Translations under genes and position numbers: made by a program | Shown here: positions 11,238-21,440 of the stretch, piece after piece | Layout of the letters: each line of letters starts with the position of its first letter | How positions within the stretch are numbered: position 1 is the stretch's first letter | Notes under the pieces: model-generated | What the model was told of the DNA's origin: nothing | Seen by the model: only the letters and a program-made list of their open reading frames with translations | Database searches by the model: none | Source: Globisporangium splendens | Taxonomy: Eukaryota > Oomycota > Peronosporomycetes > Pythiales > Pythiaceae | NCBI GenBank assembly: GCA_006386115.1 | Contig: VFIW01000141.1 | Span: forward strand, 32,008-96,007 | Direction of reading: 5' to 3' | DNA length: 64,000 nt

Positions 11238-12525
11238 CTACGCCGAGATCACGTACAATGGCGTCGCTCAACAAGACATTAGGAAGACGTTGCCTCAGTT
11301 TGCAATCTACGTCAACCAGCGTGGCAAGCACTACTCAGTGCTCACTGTCAAGGAAACACTCGAGTTTGCGCACAAATTCAGTGGTGGCGAGCTGACTCGA
11401 TGTGGTGAGGAGCTGCTGTCCAAGGGTACTCCAGAAGAAAATTTGGCCGCACTGGAGGCAGCAAAGTCCATGTTTGCGCATTACCCTGAGATCATCATCC
11501 AGCAGCTTGGGCTTGGAAATTGTCAAAACACCGTCGTTGGTGATGCGATGCTCCGTGGTGTGTCGGGTGGTGAACGCAAGCGTGTGACGACGGGTGAGAT
11601 GGGATTTGGTATGAAGTACGTGAGGCTCATGGACGAGATCAGTGCGAGTCTCGACAGTGCGGCAACCTACGATATCATTATCACTCAGTGCAGTATCGCC
11701 AAGAAATCCCGCAAGACGGTGGTGATCGCGTTGCTTCAGCCATCACCAGAGGAGTTTGCGTTGTTTGACAGCGTGATGATCCTGAACGAAGGTGAAGTGA
11801 TGTACCACGGCCCTCGCGAGCAAGTGCTGGACTACTTCCAGAGTCTAGGTTCTTGTGCCTGCCTAAACGTGATATCGCCGACTTCCTTCTCGATCTGGAT
11901 ACGAAACAACAGTACAAGTACGAAGTAGAAACTTCGTCGCAGGAAGGCAAACTTCGTCCCCGCTATGCTAGCGAGTATGCTGAGATTTTCGCAACTCGGC
12001 TATCCACTCCGAGACGGTTCGGGACATGGATGCTTCGCATGTCCCTGAGTTGCTCGCCAACATTGCAGTGCACATGGAGCCAACGCCAGAGTCCCACCAG
12101 TCCTTTTGCGAAAGTGCGGCGACTCTTTCTAGACGTCAGTTGATGGTGCAATTCCGCAACCTCCCGTTCATCATTGGCAGACTGATCATGATTGGTGCCA
12201 TGGGACTTCCGTACTCGACCACGTTCTACCAGTTTGATCCAAAGCAGATCCAAGTCGTCATGGGAGTGGTTTTTGTGCCAGTGATGTTCTTGTTGTTCGG
12301 CCAGCAATCCCAGATCCCAACTTTCATTGCTGAGCGTGATGTCTTGTACAAGCAGCGCCGAGCTAGCTTCTTTCGCGTCTCCTCGTACGTGCTAGCCAAC
12401 TCTGTTGCTCAAATCCCGTTGACCATCGGTGAATCCGTTCTGTTTGGAAGTTTGGTATACTGGATGTGTGGTTTCACGATCCAAGGTCTCGAGTTCGTCA
12501 TCTTTAAAGTGATCCTGTTCCCGAC

Positions 12526-12530
12526 GAACA
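12526..12530. repeat. Copia target-site duplication, left copy
   Basis: The sequence gaaca directly precedes the left LTR. The same five bases follow the last base shared by both LTRs, at 17341-17345. Confidence 0.85.
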
Positions 12531-12889
12531 TGTTGGGAATGCCCTTGCACAATCCGAATAGTTTCCCAAGTTGAAGAGGGAACTTGACTGGTGACGCGGG
12601 CGACGTGTCTCTGCCAGTTAAGTGAGTTGCGTCAGCCAATCACTTTACTGAGAATTTTACAGGACTTCAAGTTCAAGTTCAAGTTCAAGTTCAATGGGTT
12701 GAACCTCAAACGTACCCGAGGTTTTATATATCATTTCACTACGTTTTTTCTGCATGTGTAGGTTTTACGAATATAACCTCTAGGAGCCCTTGGGGTGAAT
12801 TAGGTGTAGCGACGGAAACGTAACTGCTTATCAATCTCACTTTCAAATCTGCCTTCGCACAACAACACTTTCAGCAACGCCTTTCAAGT
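12531..12889 (+). repeat. Copia left LTR
   Basis: The 359-bp LTR starts TGTTGGGAAT, like the Drosophila copia LTR (TGTTGGAAT), and ends CTTTCAAGT, without the usual terminal CA. It has nearly five TTCAAG hexamer repeats at 12666-12694, a CCAATCA box near 12635 and a TATA-like TTTTATATATCA at 12722-12733. Confidence 0.93.
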
Positions 12890-12901
12890 GGTTATGAGCC
12901 C
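12890..12901 (+). promoter_or_regulatory. Copia primer-binding site (half-tRNA initiator Met)
   Basis: GGTTATGAGCCC follows the LTR without a gap. Its complement GGGCTCATAACC is the anticodon arm of initiator tRNA-Met, with the CAT anticodon inside. Drosophila copia uses the same internal half-tRNA priming (GGTTATGGGCCC). The ATG of the gag-pol frame at 12894-12896 lies within this site. Confidence 0.8.
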
Positions 12902-15900
12902 AAGCTCCTCCTCAGCCATGGACAAGCTTAACGAAGACAACTACTTCCATTGGGAGTTCAACATGCGGATGAAGCTCGCTCGCAAGGGACTGTTGCCGCA
13001 CATCATCCGTACCGACATGGACAGTGTGAGCGACCGCACGACAAACAAGTCGAAGGAAGACGATTTGAAGGCCCTTGGTGTGATCGCTGGTGAAGTCAGC
13101 ATCACGTACCAAGTGTACATCCGAGCGGCGCTGACAGCGGACCAAGCGTGGAAACTCCTCGAGGAGCAGTTCAACCGCAATACATTGAAGAACCGCATTC
13201 TCGTCACTAAGAGGATGCACAGCTTCAAGATGGAGTCCGGCACGCGCTTCGCTGAGCACGTCGACCGTTTCAAGGAACTGGTGACGAAGCTCGAGACGAT
13301 TGGAGAGGTTCTTGATGAGAGCCGCCAGATCGTGCTCCTCCTCGGTAGCCTCCCGGACGAGTACCGAATGATCTCCAGTGTTCTGGAGAACACGCCGAAC
13401 CTCGGGTTGATGCAAGTGATCGAGTCACTCTACGGGGCCGACCCCAGTGGCTACGATCGTGCTCCAACTGAGAATGCTTTTGTTATCAATAAGCGCCGGC
13501 ACGACTGCCGCGACCGCCACGACAACTCGAACGGTCCAAAGCGATTCAACGGCAAGTGCAACTTCTGCAAGAAGGTCGGGCACAAGGAAGCCGACTGCCG
13601 CAAGAAGAAGTTTGAAGACCAGCAGGGCCGCCGAGCTGCTGAAAGGACCGAGCACCGGTACGCCTTTGCAGCTGCGATGGGCCTCGACAAGTCTGTGTGG
13701 CTGGTGGACTCGGGAGCCAGCTCGCACATGACAAGTCGACGCGAGAAGTTTGTGAAGCTGACGACTCTGAAGACTCCGATCCAGATCGTTATCGCCGACG
13801 GCACGAAGATCGATGCGGTGGGCATCGGAGAGGCTTGCCTTAAGATGGAAGATGACATCGAGATCACACTCTCGAATGTGCTCTACATCCCAGCCCTCGA
13901 TGGGAACCTACTCTCGGTGTCGAAGCTCGCCGAGAAGGGAGTGAGAGCCGAGTTCGTTCGAGACAAGTGCGTCTTCAAGTTCGGCCAAGAGACGGTTATG
14001 ACCGGGAAACGCGACGGTAGTGTCTACAAGGTTCACACCGTGCTCAAGGAAGAGTGCCGTGCAGCGAATGGCAGTGCCAACTCACCGTGGATGGTTATGC
14101 ATGCCAAGCTCGGGCACATTCCGTACAAGAGATACCAGCATCTCAGAACGATGGCTGATGGACTCCCTGCGATCACGAACGATGACGCAGTTGAAGAAAT
14201 TTGTGAAGGATGCTGCATGGGAAAGATGGCTGCCGACAACTTCCCACGCCATCCTGCGAACAAGGTGAATACTCAGCGGGTGCTTGAGTTGGTCCACACT
14301 GACGTGATGGGACCGATGCAAACCAAGACCCCAGGAGGATGTCTTTATGTGATTGTGTTCGTAGATGACTACTCTCGACACGTGTCGGTCTACTTCATGA
14401 AGAAGAAATCTGAAGCCCTCGACAAATTCAAGATTTTCAAGTCTGAACTCGAGAACTTGACCGACTGCAAAATCAAGCGTCTCAGGTCCGACAACGGTGG
14501 CGAGTACACTAGCAAACGTTTCGTCGACTACTTGGTTGGTTTCGGCATCAAGCACGAGAAGACTGTGCCGTATACTCCCCAGCAGAACGGTATGGCCGAG
14601 CGCATGAACCGAACTCTCGTTGAGATGGCGCGTTGCATGCTGTACCACGAGTCTGTCGACAAGAAGTGGTGGGCCGAAGCAGTAAACACTGCGGCCTGGA
14701 TCATCAACCGGATCCCCAACTCAGTCAACACCAAGACCCCGCATGAGCTGATCTACGGACGACGCCCCAACATGAAAAACCTAAAGGTGTTTGGCGCGTT
14801 AGGGTACGCCCATATCCCGAAGGAAAAACGCAAGAAGCTCGACGCCAAGGCATTCAAATGCCGTTTCCTCGGATATTCAGAGACGTCGAAGGGTTACCGT
14901 GTTTTTCATGTGGCCACCGGGCTGGTGCACATTGTCCGCACTGTGAAGTTTATGGAGACTTCGCGTCCGGATCTCCAACAGCTGAGCATCGAGTCCGACT
15001 CTGACGATGAGTCTGAGACTGAGGATCAAGAGGTACATGACCGCAGCCTCGTCCTACCCGAAGTAAAGTCTGAGATCGTGACTCAGGACTACGTCTTTGA
15101 GGAGCCGTCTAACATGATCGTCGAGGCTCCAGCCCGGATGCTTACTCGGTCTCGAGCTCGAGCGTTAATGAACGAGCCTGAGCCTGAAGACCGTCAGCCA
15201 CCAAGAAAGAAGCTTATTCGAACTCCGGTCTACTCTGGTCCGAAGCGACAGAAGACCGACCAAGTCCATGCCAGTGGTGGCGACGACGAGCATGATCGAT
15301 ATGCGCTCGTCAATCCCGATGAGCATGCGCTCTTGGCAAGCGAGGCCCCAAAACATTTCAGGGAGGCCACGAGCCGTGAAGACCACGCGAAGTGGAAGGA
15401 AGCGATGGAATCCGAATTGAAATCATTAGTGGCAAATGGTACGTGGGATTTGGTTCCCCGACCAAAGAGCCAGAAGCCGATCGGATCCCGATGGGTATTC
15501 GCCCTGAAGAAAAACGAGCGAGGTGAAGTCGTCCGGTACAAAGCTCGCGTCGTTGCCAAGGGATACTCCCAGTGCCATGGCATCGACTATGAAGAAACGT
15601 ATGCACCGGTTGCTGCATTGACCTCGGTTCGAGCGTTCCTCGCAACGAGCTGCTCTGAGCAGATGGAAGTTCAGCAGTGGGACGTCGACACAGCCTTCCT
15701 GTATGGCGACCTTGAAGAAACAATCTTCATGGAGGTCCCAGAAGGATCGCTCGAATTCTTGCTCAAGTTCGGCACCAAGGACATCGGAAACACGGCTGAC
15801 ATCGATGACAACCAACTCGTATGCAGACTGCGCAAGAGTCTCTACGGTCTGAAACAAGCGTCCCGCGTATGGAACGAGACCATCGACAGCTGCCTGTGCG

Positions 15901-17009
15901 AGATTGGATTCGAACCAACAGACGCTGACCCGTGCGTCTACACCAAGCGCCAGGGTAACTCCAAATGCCTTTTGTGTCTGTACGTCGATGACATGCTCAT
16001 CGCGTCGAACGACCAGGCGATGATCGCTGGAGTGAAGCAAGCCATCAGCAAGCGCTTCAAGATCAAGGACCTCGGGCAAGCTCGCTTCATCTTGGGCATC
16101 GAGGTGCATCACGACATTTCTGCCAAGACGCTGAGCATCAGCCAGAAGAGTTACATCGACTCAGTGATCGAGCGATTCGGCCAGACTAATGCCGCGCCAA
16201 GCCTGACTCCGATCGATCCCAGCGCCCATCTCAGCAAAGGTGATGAGGCACAATCCGAAGCGGATATGGCCGAAATGAAGACGAAGCCCTACCGGTCGCT
16301 CATCGGTAGTCTGATGTATCTCGCGTGCGGTACCCGACCCGACATCGCTGTCGCGGTCGCGAGGCTGAGTCGGTTCCTTGAGAACCCTGGACCGAAGCAC
16401 TGGGACGCAGGCATCAAGGTCGTCAAGTATTTGAAGAAGACCAAGGACGTTGGAATCGTCTACGATGGGAGCCTCGAGTCGAAGCTGAGTGCCTTCTGCG
16501 ACGCCGACTGGGCGTGTGACCGCAATGATCGACGCTCCATGAGTGGCATCCTGCTGATGCTCTGCGGTGGCCCCATAGCCTGGCGCGCCACGTTCCAGAA
16601 GACCGTAGCTCTGAGCACGACTGAAGCCGAGTACATGGCTCTCTGTGACTGTGTCAAGGAGTGCGTCTGGATGCGCACGCTTCTCAAGAACATAGGTTTG
16701 GAGCAATATGAAGCGACTCCGATCTTCGAAGACAACCAAGGCGCCATCGCACTCGCCAAGAACATTGGGTATCAAGCACGAACCAAGCACATTGACATCC
16801 GATACCATTTCATCCGCGAGAAACTCAAAGAAAACGAAATCGTCCTGGAGTACGTCGAGTCGAAGAACCAAATCGCAGACTACCTGACAAAGGGTCTGTC
16901 GTCTAAGACTCTCCGCTACCTCATGGAGAAGTGCAACGTCAAGCATGTTCAAGGGAAGGATTGTGAAGCGAGTGGGGGTGTTGGGAATGCCCTTGCACAA
17001 TCCGAATAG
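12894..17009 (+). CDS. Copia Gag-Pol polyprotein
   Basis: The intact single frame encodes 1371 residues in Copia order. The Gag part begins KLNEDNYFHWEF and ends with a CCHC knuckle CNFCKKVGHKEADC (about residue 222). Protease has DSGASSHM (about 271). Integrase has the D-D-E residues in HTDVMGP, RSDNGGEY and NGMAERMNRT (about 468-565). Reverse transcriptase carries YGLKQASR and the catalytic YVDD in LCLYVDDMLIAS (about 1030). RNase H has CDADWA and STTEAEYMAL. The stop lies 31 bp inside the right LTR. The start is the first ATG in frame at 12894; a second ATG at 12918 begins MDKLNEDN and is an alternative. All key residues are present and no frameshift separates gag from pol. Confidence 0.95.
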   Translation: MSPSSSSAMDKLNEDNYFHWEFNMRMKLARKGLLPHIIRTDMDSVSDRTTNKSKEDDLKALGVIAGEVSITYQVYIRAALTADQAWKLLEEQFNRNTLKNRILVTKRMHSFKMESGTRFAEHVDRFKELVTKLETIGEVLDESRQIVLLLGSLPDEYRMISSVLENTPNLGLMQVIESLYGADPSGYDRAPTENAFVINKRRHDCRDRHDNSNGPKRFNGKCNFCKKVGHKEADCRKKKFEDQQGRRAAERTEHRYAFAAAMGLDKSVWLVDSGASSHMTSRREKFVKLTTLKTPIQIVIADGTKIDAVGIGEACLKMEDDIEITLSNVLYIPALDGNLLSVSKLAEKGVRAEFVRDKCVFKFGQETVMTGKRDGSVYKVHTVLKEECRAANGSANSPWMVMHAKLGHIPYKRYQHLRTMADGLPAITNDDAVEEICEGCCMGKMAADNFPRHPANKVNTQRVLELVHTDVMGPMQTKTPGGCLYVIVFVDDYSRHVSVYFMKKKSEALDKFKIFKSELENLTDCKIKRLRSDNGGEYTSKRFVDYLVGFGIKHEKTVPYTPQQNGMAERMNRTLVEMARCMLYHESVDKKWWAEAVNTAAWIINRIPNSVNTKTPHELIYGRRPNMKNLKVFGALGYAHIPKEKRKKLDAKAFKCRFLGYSETSKGYRVFHVATGLVHIVRTVKFMETSRPDLQQLSIESDSDDESETEDQEVHDRSLVLPEVKSEIVTQDYVFEEPSNMIVEAPARMLTRSRARALMNEPEPEDRQPPRKKLIRTPVYSGPKRQKTDQVHASGGDDEHDRYALVNPDEHALLASEAPKHFREATSREDHAKWKEAMESELKSLVANGTWDLVPRPKSQKPIGSRWVFALKKNERGEVVRYKARVVAKGYSQCHGIDYEETYAPVAALTSVRAFLATSCSEQMEVQQWDVDTAFLYGDLEETIFMEVPEGSLEFLLKFGTKDIGNTADIDDNQLVCRLRKSLYGLKQASRVWNETIDSCLCEIGFEPTDADPCVYTKRQGNSKCLLCLYVDDMLIASNDQAMIAGVKQAISKRFKIKDLGQARFILGIEVHHDISAKTLSISQKSYIDSVIERFGQTNAAPSLTPIDPSAHLSKGDEAQSEADMAEMKTKPYRSLIGSLMYLACGTRPDIAVAVARLSRFLENPGPKHWDAGIKVVKYLKKTKDVGIVYDGSLESKLSAFCDADWACDRNDRRSMSGILLMLCGGPIAWRATFQKTVALSTTEAEYMALCDCVKECVWMRTLLKNIGLEQYEATPIFEDNQGAIALAKNIGYQARTKHIDIRYHFIREKLKENEIVLEYVESKNQIADYLTKGLSSKTLRYLMEKCNVKHVQGKDCEASGGVGNALAQSE

Positions 17010-17340
17010 TTTCCCAAGTTGAAGAGGGAACTTGACTGGTGACGCGGGCGGCGTGTCTCTGCCAGTTAAGTGAGTTGCGTCAGCCAATCACTTTACTGAG
17101 AATTTTACAGGACTTCAAGTTCAAGTTCAAGTTCAAGTTCAATGGGTTGAACCTCAAACGTACCCGAGGTTTTATATATCATTTCACTACGTTTTTTCTG
17201 CATGTGTAGGTTTTACGAATATAACCTCTAGGAGCCCTTGGGGTGAATTAGGTGTAGCGATGGAAACGTAACTGCTTATCAATCTCACTTTCAAATCTGC
17301 CTTCGCACAACAACAACACTTTCAGCAACGCCTTTCAAGT
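16979..17340 (+). repeat. Copia right LTR
   Basis: This 362-bp LTR is nearly identical to the left one, with one extra CAA triplet near the 3' end and two substitutions (GGCGACG/GGCGGCG and GCGACGG/GCGATGG). The hexamer array lies at 17114-17142. Confidence 0.93.
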
Positions 17341-17345
17341 GAACA
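17341..17345. repeat. Copia target-site duplication, right copy
   Basis: The sequence gaaca immediately follows the right LTR and matches 12526-12530. Confidence 0.85.
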
Positions 17346-17629
17346 TGGAAGCGACGATAGCGATACCAGGTATCAGCACTCCAACTCCAGGTGTCAAAGA
17401 GCTCATCTTTGCTCAAAAGCGTGCCGCGAGCTCTGTTGCGCAGATGAAATTCGTCGTCATCCGTTTTATTGATTTGTACTGGCGCACTCCGTCGCACAGC
17501 TTGACTCGGTATGTGATGTCCATCATCTTGTCGTTACTGTTCGGCACTATCTTCGTCGATGCCGAGTACGCTTCGTGCCAAGGCATCAACTCTGGCATCC
17601 GATTCATACTAGTAGTCAGACTGAAGTGA

Positions 17630-18306
17630 GCATCTCTGGACGCCGACCAGATGTCGTGCAAATGTCGTGGACCAGGGACTGCAAGGTCCCACACGCACCG
17701 ATTCCGACGTCGTCTACAGGGCGAGGGTGGAGCTGCGTTCTATGAGGCACGAGCAACTGAGCAAGAGATGGCCTCTCTGACAGTGCCAATAGACTCTAAA
17801 CACGGAGTGAGGACATCTGTAAGAGTACATAGGTTCTGTTCCAAGAAGAAGAAAAGCAGCAAAGTTAGGTGCCACCAGACCTAAAATGTGCGTTGGAGTT
17901 GCTCGGAACTCCATTTTTCGGGAGCTCAGACTGAGAAATGCATCAAGGGCTGTACGAAAGTGTTGGCACAAGTCGCCACTAGAAATGTAGAACTGTGCGC
18001 TGATGCGCTCCATTATTTTGTCATACAACGGTTTCTTTTTCGCATGGCTCTTGCAGAATAGTGGTGTCAAAAAGTCCTCCATATGTGTTCGGAAATTAAG
18101 GAGTCATCACTCCACCATCATGTGTACCAATCAGCGCACCTTAATCATCCAATCAGCATGCTTGCTGCTGAATGCACTAGCCAATCAAGATCCAAAGCAG
18201 CCTCTTCCGTTGCCTCGTTTGACTGAGAATCTGCATGAGAGCGAGCTCATTTCCAAATCGAGATCGAGACAACGAGCTCCAACGCTGAACAGCATCCCTC
18301 CTGCCA
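17630..18306. other. Upstream region of the bZIP gene
   Basis: No gene is recognised between the transporter relic and the bZIP gene. The part next to the bZIP gene holds three CCAAT boxes. Confidence 0.5.
18127..18187 (+). promoter_or_regulatory. Cluster of three CCAAT boxes
   Basis: CCAATCAG occurs at 18127 and 18149, and CCAATCAA at 18181, all in the same orientation and within 61 bp. The cluster is 120-180 bp upstream of the likely bZIP start. CCAAT boxes are bound by NF-Y in other eukaryotes; a role here is inferred from position. Confidence 0.45.
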
Positions 18307-19779
18307 TGGAGAGCCTGTGGGTCGAAGACGAGTTCGATGCGACGTTGGAGGAAATACTCGCGTTCGTCGATTCCAGTTTCGATCTCAAAGACGACTCGAC
18401 CGACTCGAACCAGACATCGTCTGTCTTCTCCGTCGACTGGGATCGCAGCGTCCATCGCAGCTCTGTCGGCGACATCCACACAGACAAACCCTCACACAAG
18501 AAGTCTGCAGAGCATTGTCAGTCACATAAACAATGTGTCAGGAGAAGCAAGAGCCGCGTGGAAAACAACAACGCGGTCCGAAAGTACCGGAAGCGCAACA
18601 AGGAGGAGATTATCGAGCTTCGCCGCAAATTGCACCAAATGGAAACTCAACTGACGTATCTTCGCGCCAACCGAAATCACGCACGGCAGTTGGAAAATCC
18701 CGGTGGAGCTGGGTTAGCACGCAACCGGCATCACTTGAAGTGTATGTCCACTTCGCGGAGATGAATTCCAGGAACCTCGAATTTCAAAACCTGCAGCAAG
18801 CCAGACAGATCAATCGAGCACTGAAGACCTCACTTGCAGAATATACCAACATGAGCAAGATACCCCACGATCTTCTCAAAAAACGGACCACCAAGCAAGT
18901 ACGTACCCTATGAACCCTCCCTCACTTGCATACGTTGCGATTTTTGAACCTAATAGTTTGTCGTCTTCAACTGTGTAGGATCTAAATTCCTTGTTTGGGA
19001 TCGAGGATTTTCGATAGCAAACAGCACTTTTGGATGCGTCGATGGCGGGGAATTGCATGCTATCGTATCGGCGGAGCTCGATCACTACTTGGGAGCTCTG
19101 TATTTGAGCACTCTTGAGATTGCGCGGCCGGTCGCATGGCAGGAACACTCGGAAACCTTATTTGCCACGATTGACCCTGTTCGTGGGCAAATGTATGAGA
19201 TGACGTCCACGACGCCTGTGAACTGGAGCGTGCTTCAGCTTGTGAATTATGTGTGGAGCAACCTGACGGCGACCGATTGTCACGATCACCGGTTCATGAT
19301 GGTACGCCATGAATCCGCTCGAGCTGGTCAGTTGCATATGTCCAGGGTGCTAACTGAATCCTCTGTGTGCTCCTTTCTTGCGTTAGGCAAAGAGTGGTTC
19401 TACGAGTCATAGCTGCCAAAAGCAGACAACGATGGTTTCGAATTCCCCACAATTCGGACGAATCCCAATCCGCGGAGTTTCGTCCCTTCGCAGATTCGAT
19501 GAGCTGGATCGTTCGGTGATCGTCTTCACGTCACATCCAGCGATTTCGGAAGTAGGGCTTTTGTTTCGCGAAGAAGGCTGGACGATTATATCCAAGATAT
19601 GCGATCCGTCTGAGAGTCTTTCGCCACCGCCATCGACGCAGCTTCAAACGTTTTATCGGGCATTTGGTGAGATAAATGCTGCAACTGTGGCAGCAATGCC
19701 CCAAGAGTCGTTGCAGCTTCGTGATTTCGTCTTAATGGCAATCACGCAGCGCATGCGTGTGCATATCCTTCGGTCCTGA
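18307..19779 (+). CDS. bZIP transcription factor, probable frameshift
   Basis: The ATG at 18307 begins an acidic N-terminus (MESLWVEDEFDATLEEILAF). The basic region NAVRKYRKRNKEEIIELRRK and leucine zipper HQMETQLTYLRANR follow, typical of oomycete bZIP proteins. The frame must move by +1 between about 18697 and 18735 to reach the clearly coding continuation EMNSRNLEFQNLQQARQINR, because no normal intron fits. An intron then starts at 18899 (or 18903) and ends at 18956 (or 18978); both pairs keep the frame. The second intron is 19302-19386. The last exon 19387-19779 ends GLLFREEGWTIISKI and a short tail, like the C-terminal domain of related oomycete factors. The frameshift may be an assembly error or the mark of a dying gene. 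Role: DNA-binding regulator in the nucleus. Confidence 0.65.
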
Positions 19780-20131
19780 CTGAGAGCCCCATCTGAGCGT
19801 TGGCACCTGATTTCTCTTCTTTTAGTTGCAAGCGTGCTTTGTTGCTTTTTCTTGCAGCTAATAGATTGTTCCAGTGCCATACAATCCACGCTCAACCAAA
19901 TTTCAAATGCCCGCCTCGTTTTTGTTGGTCTCACACGCCTAAGTGCGTTTCCGTTCGGAATGACTCGATCTCGATCATTATGCTAGTAGTTATTACGTCT
20001 ACCAGTATTTCGATAGGAGGAAGTGTATCGGAACTTGAAATCGCCACTGGTGGCGCATTTTCAACGGTGTACTAGAGCTCCCAAACAAGACGAAGTGACT
20101 GGTCTCAGTGTCAGCTGTTCCTGAAATGATA

Positions 20132-20149
20132 TGTGTGTGTGTGTGTGTG
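20132..20149. repeat. TG dinucleotide microsatellite
   Basis: Nine TG units in the gene-free stretch after the bZIP gene. Confidence 0.9.
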
Positions 20150-20339
20150 GAATCCATCGACGTTTTCCACAGTGTATCCAAGATTATGTGCTTTGATTAA
20201 TGCACTTCAATTAAACAAGATGAAGCTTGTCTGTGCTGACAACAGAAGGTGACGAAGCGAAATCGAAGCTCAGGATAGTCAAGCACACCGACAACTCCTT
20301 TTCTCAGGCAACCCGGTAGTCTTCATCTAGCGTGCACGC

Positions 20340-21440
20340 GCATGTGGCGTACAGTCCCAAAGGCATGGCGATCCGCCGACGGCTCTGAGGACAAACCGCG
20401 GAAAGATTTTTCACCGCACAACGAAAACACAACGAGCAAGACTGAGAAAAATGACGACCGGTCAACTCAAGATTCGAGCTTTGAAAAATGCATCTGGCTT
20501 CAGCGATATATTTGGATCCGCAATATTTCCGTCCTCTGGGTACAGACTCCTGTCCGCCATGCAATTGCCTCCTGCTACTGGACACATGTCCGCTTGCGCC
20601 ATTCTCTCCGTCATGTCGGCCAGCGAAATGCAAACATGAACCACCACCAACACAAAAGGCGAAAGCCGAAAAGGAAAACACAGGCGTCCATCGAAACAAA
20701 ATGCAACATGCGACCAGAGAGCAGTTCAGAAGCTTCTTCTTCCTGCGAGGCTGACCACAAAGTGAAAAGTGGGGTGCTGCCACCAATAAAGTTTCAAGCG
20801 TCCTTCCCATTATGTGCGCGTTACACATTTTGCAGCATGGCCTTTCGAGGAGCGCGATCTAAAACCCAACTTCAAAAGTCTGGACTTGCTGCAGTTTTTA
20901 CAGCAGCTACAGATGAGCCACTAATCAGCAGGAAAAAGGGAGAAATCTGTCGAAGCTTTTTGTTTTTTCATTCTCACAGTGCATCATGACACTTGCACCT
21001 TTGGTTGCAGTTGGTGTCGCAGAGTCGAGTGCCACATCGTGTTTTACGCACGCACACGCGGCACTGACACCCAGGAAGATGAAAGGGAGGAACTCTGCTG
21101 CGCTCTTCGCGCCTGGTTTCCTGTTCCTGTACCAAGTTTCGCCACGTCTTCTTCTCCTCCTGATGGCCGTTTGCTTTTTTCAAGCCTAGGTTATGGAGGA
21201 GAGTTCGAGTTGCCTTTGCTCGTCAGGAACTATGTGTGGAAATAACGATACTTCAAAGCCATGAAGCCACATGGAGAAATCCAAGCGGCGTTTGTCACTG
21301 CGACAACAACGCAACGGCAGTTCAGAACCAAGAGGTTGCACTGAGGAAAGACAAAAGGTATCCACATTGTAGAATCGTAGGAGAGAAATTGGCTTCAGAT
21401 AGCTTTGTCGATGCTGCTTGGACGGCGGCATCTCTGCTGT
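20340..21440. repeat. Diverged direct duplication, copy 1
   Basis: This segment and 22380-23460 align over about 1.1 kb in the same orientation. The flanks have drifted to perhaps two thirds identity with indels (compare GGAAAGATTTTTCACC with GGAAAGATTTCTCACC). The core 20577-20828 is almost unchanged. No convincing protein is encoded on either strand. Confidence 0.75.
20577..20828. repeat. 252-bp invariant core, copy 1
   Basis: It matches 22635-22886 base for base without gaps except for one substitution (G at 20820, A at 22878). The core starts ACTGGACACATGTCC and ends GTTACACAT. Confidence 0.92.

Larger units (their letters stand above)
12531..17340 (+). mobile_element. Full-length Ty1/Copia LTR retrotransposon
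   Basis: The element is 4.8 kb and complete: left LTR 12531-12889, primer-binding site at 12890, one uninterrupted gag-pol frame 12894-17009, a G-rich purine tract at 16971-16978, right LTR 16979-17340, and a 5-bp target duplication. The LTRs differ by only two base substitutions and a 3-bp indel, so the insertion is recent and the copy could still be active. It interrupts the PDR transporter relic in the sense orientation. Confidence 0.95.
11238..17629 (+). pseudogene. PDR-type (ABCG) ABC transporter pseudogene, split by a Copia element
   Basis: The relic begins in EITYNGVAQQDIRK, just after where the Walker A loop should be, with a stop immediately upstream, so the 5' end is lost. The remaining first nucleotide-binding domain has LTVKETLEFAHKF and the signature VSGGERKRVTTGE. 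Two single-base deletions shift the frame, near 11849 (LDYFQSLG to LPKRDIADFLLDL) and near 11988 (YAEIF to NSAIHSETVRDMD). The first membrane domain follows up to 12530. After the retroelement (12531-17345 including one target copy) the frame resumes at 17346 with the start of the second membrane domain (ELIFAQKRAASS, YWRTPSHSLTRYVM) and ends at 17629. Several hundred residues containing the second nucleotide-binding domain are missing. PDR pumps export drugs and plant defence compounds; this copy cannot work. Confidence 0.9.

Noticed and set aside
20304..20828. Cys-rich minus-strand frame over the 252-bp core
   Set aside because: The frame is not kept in both copies outside the core, so a coding explanation is not supported.
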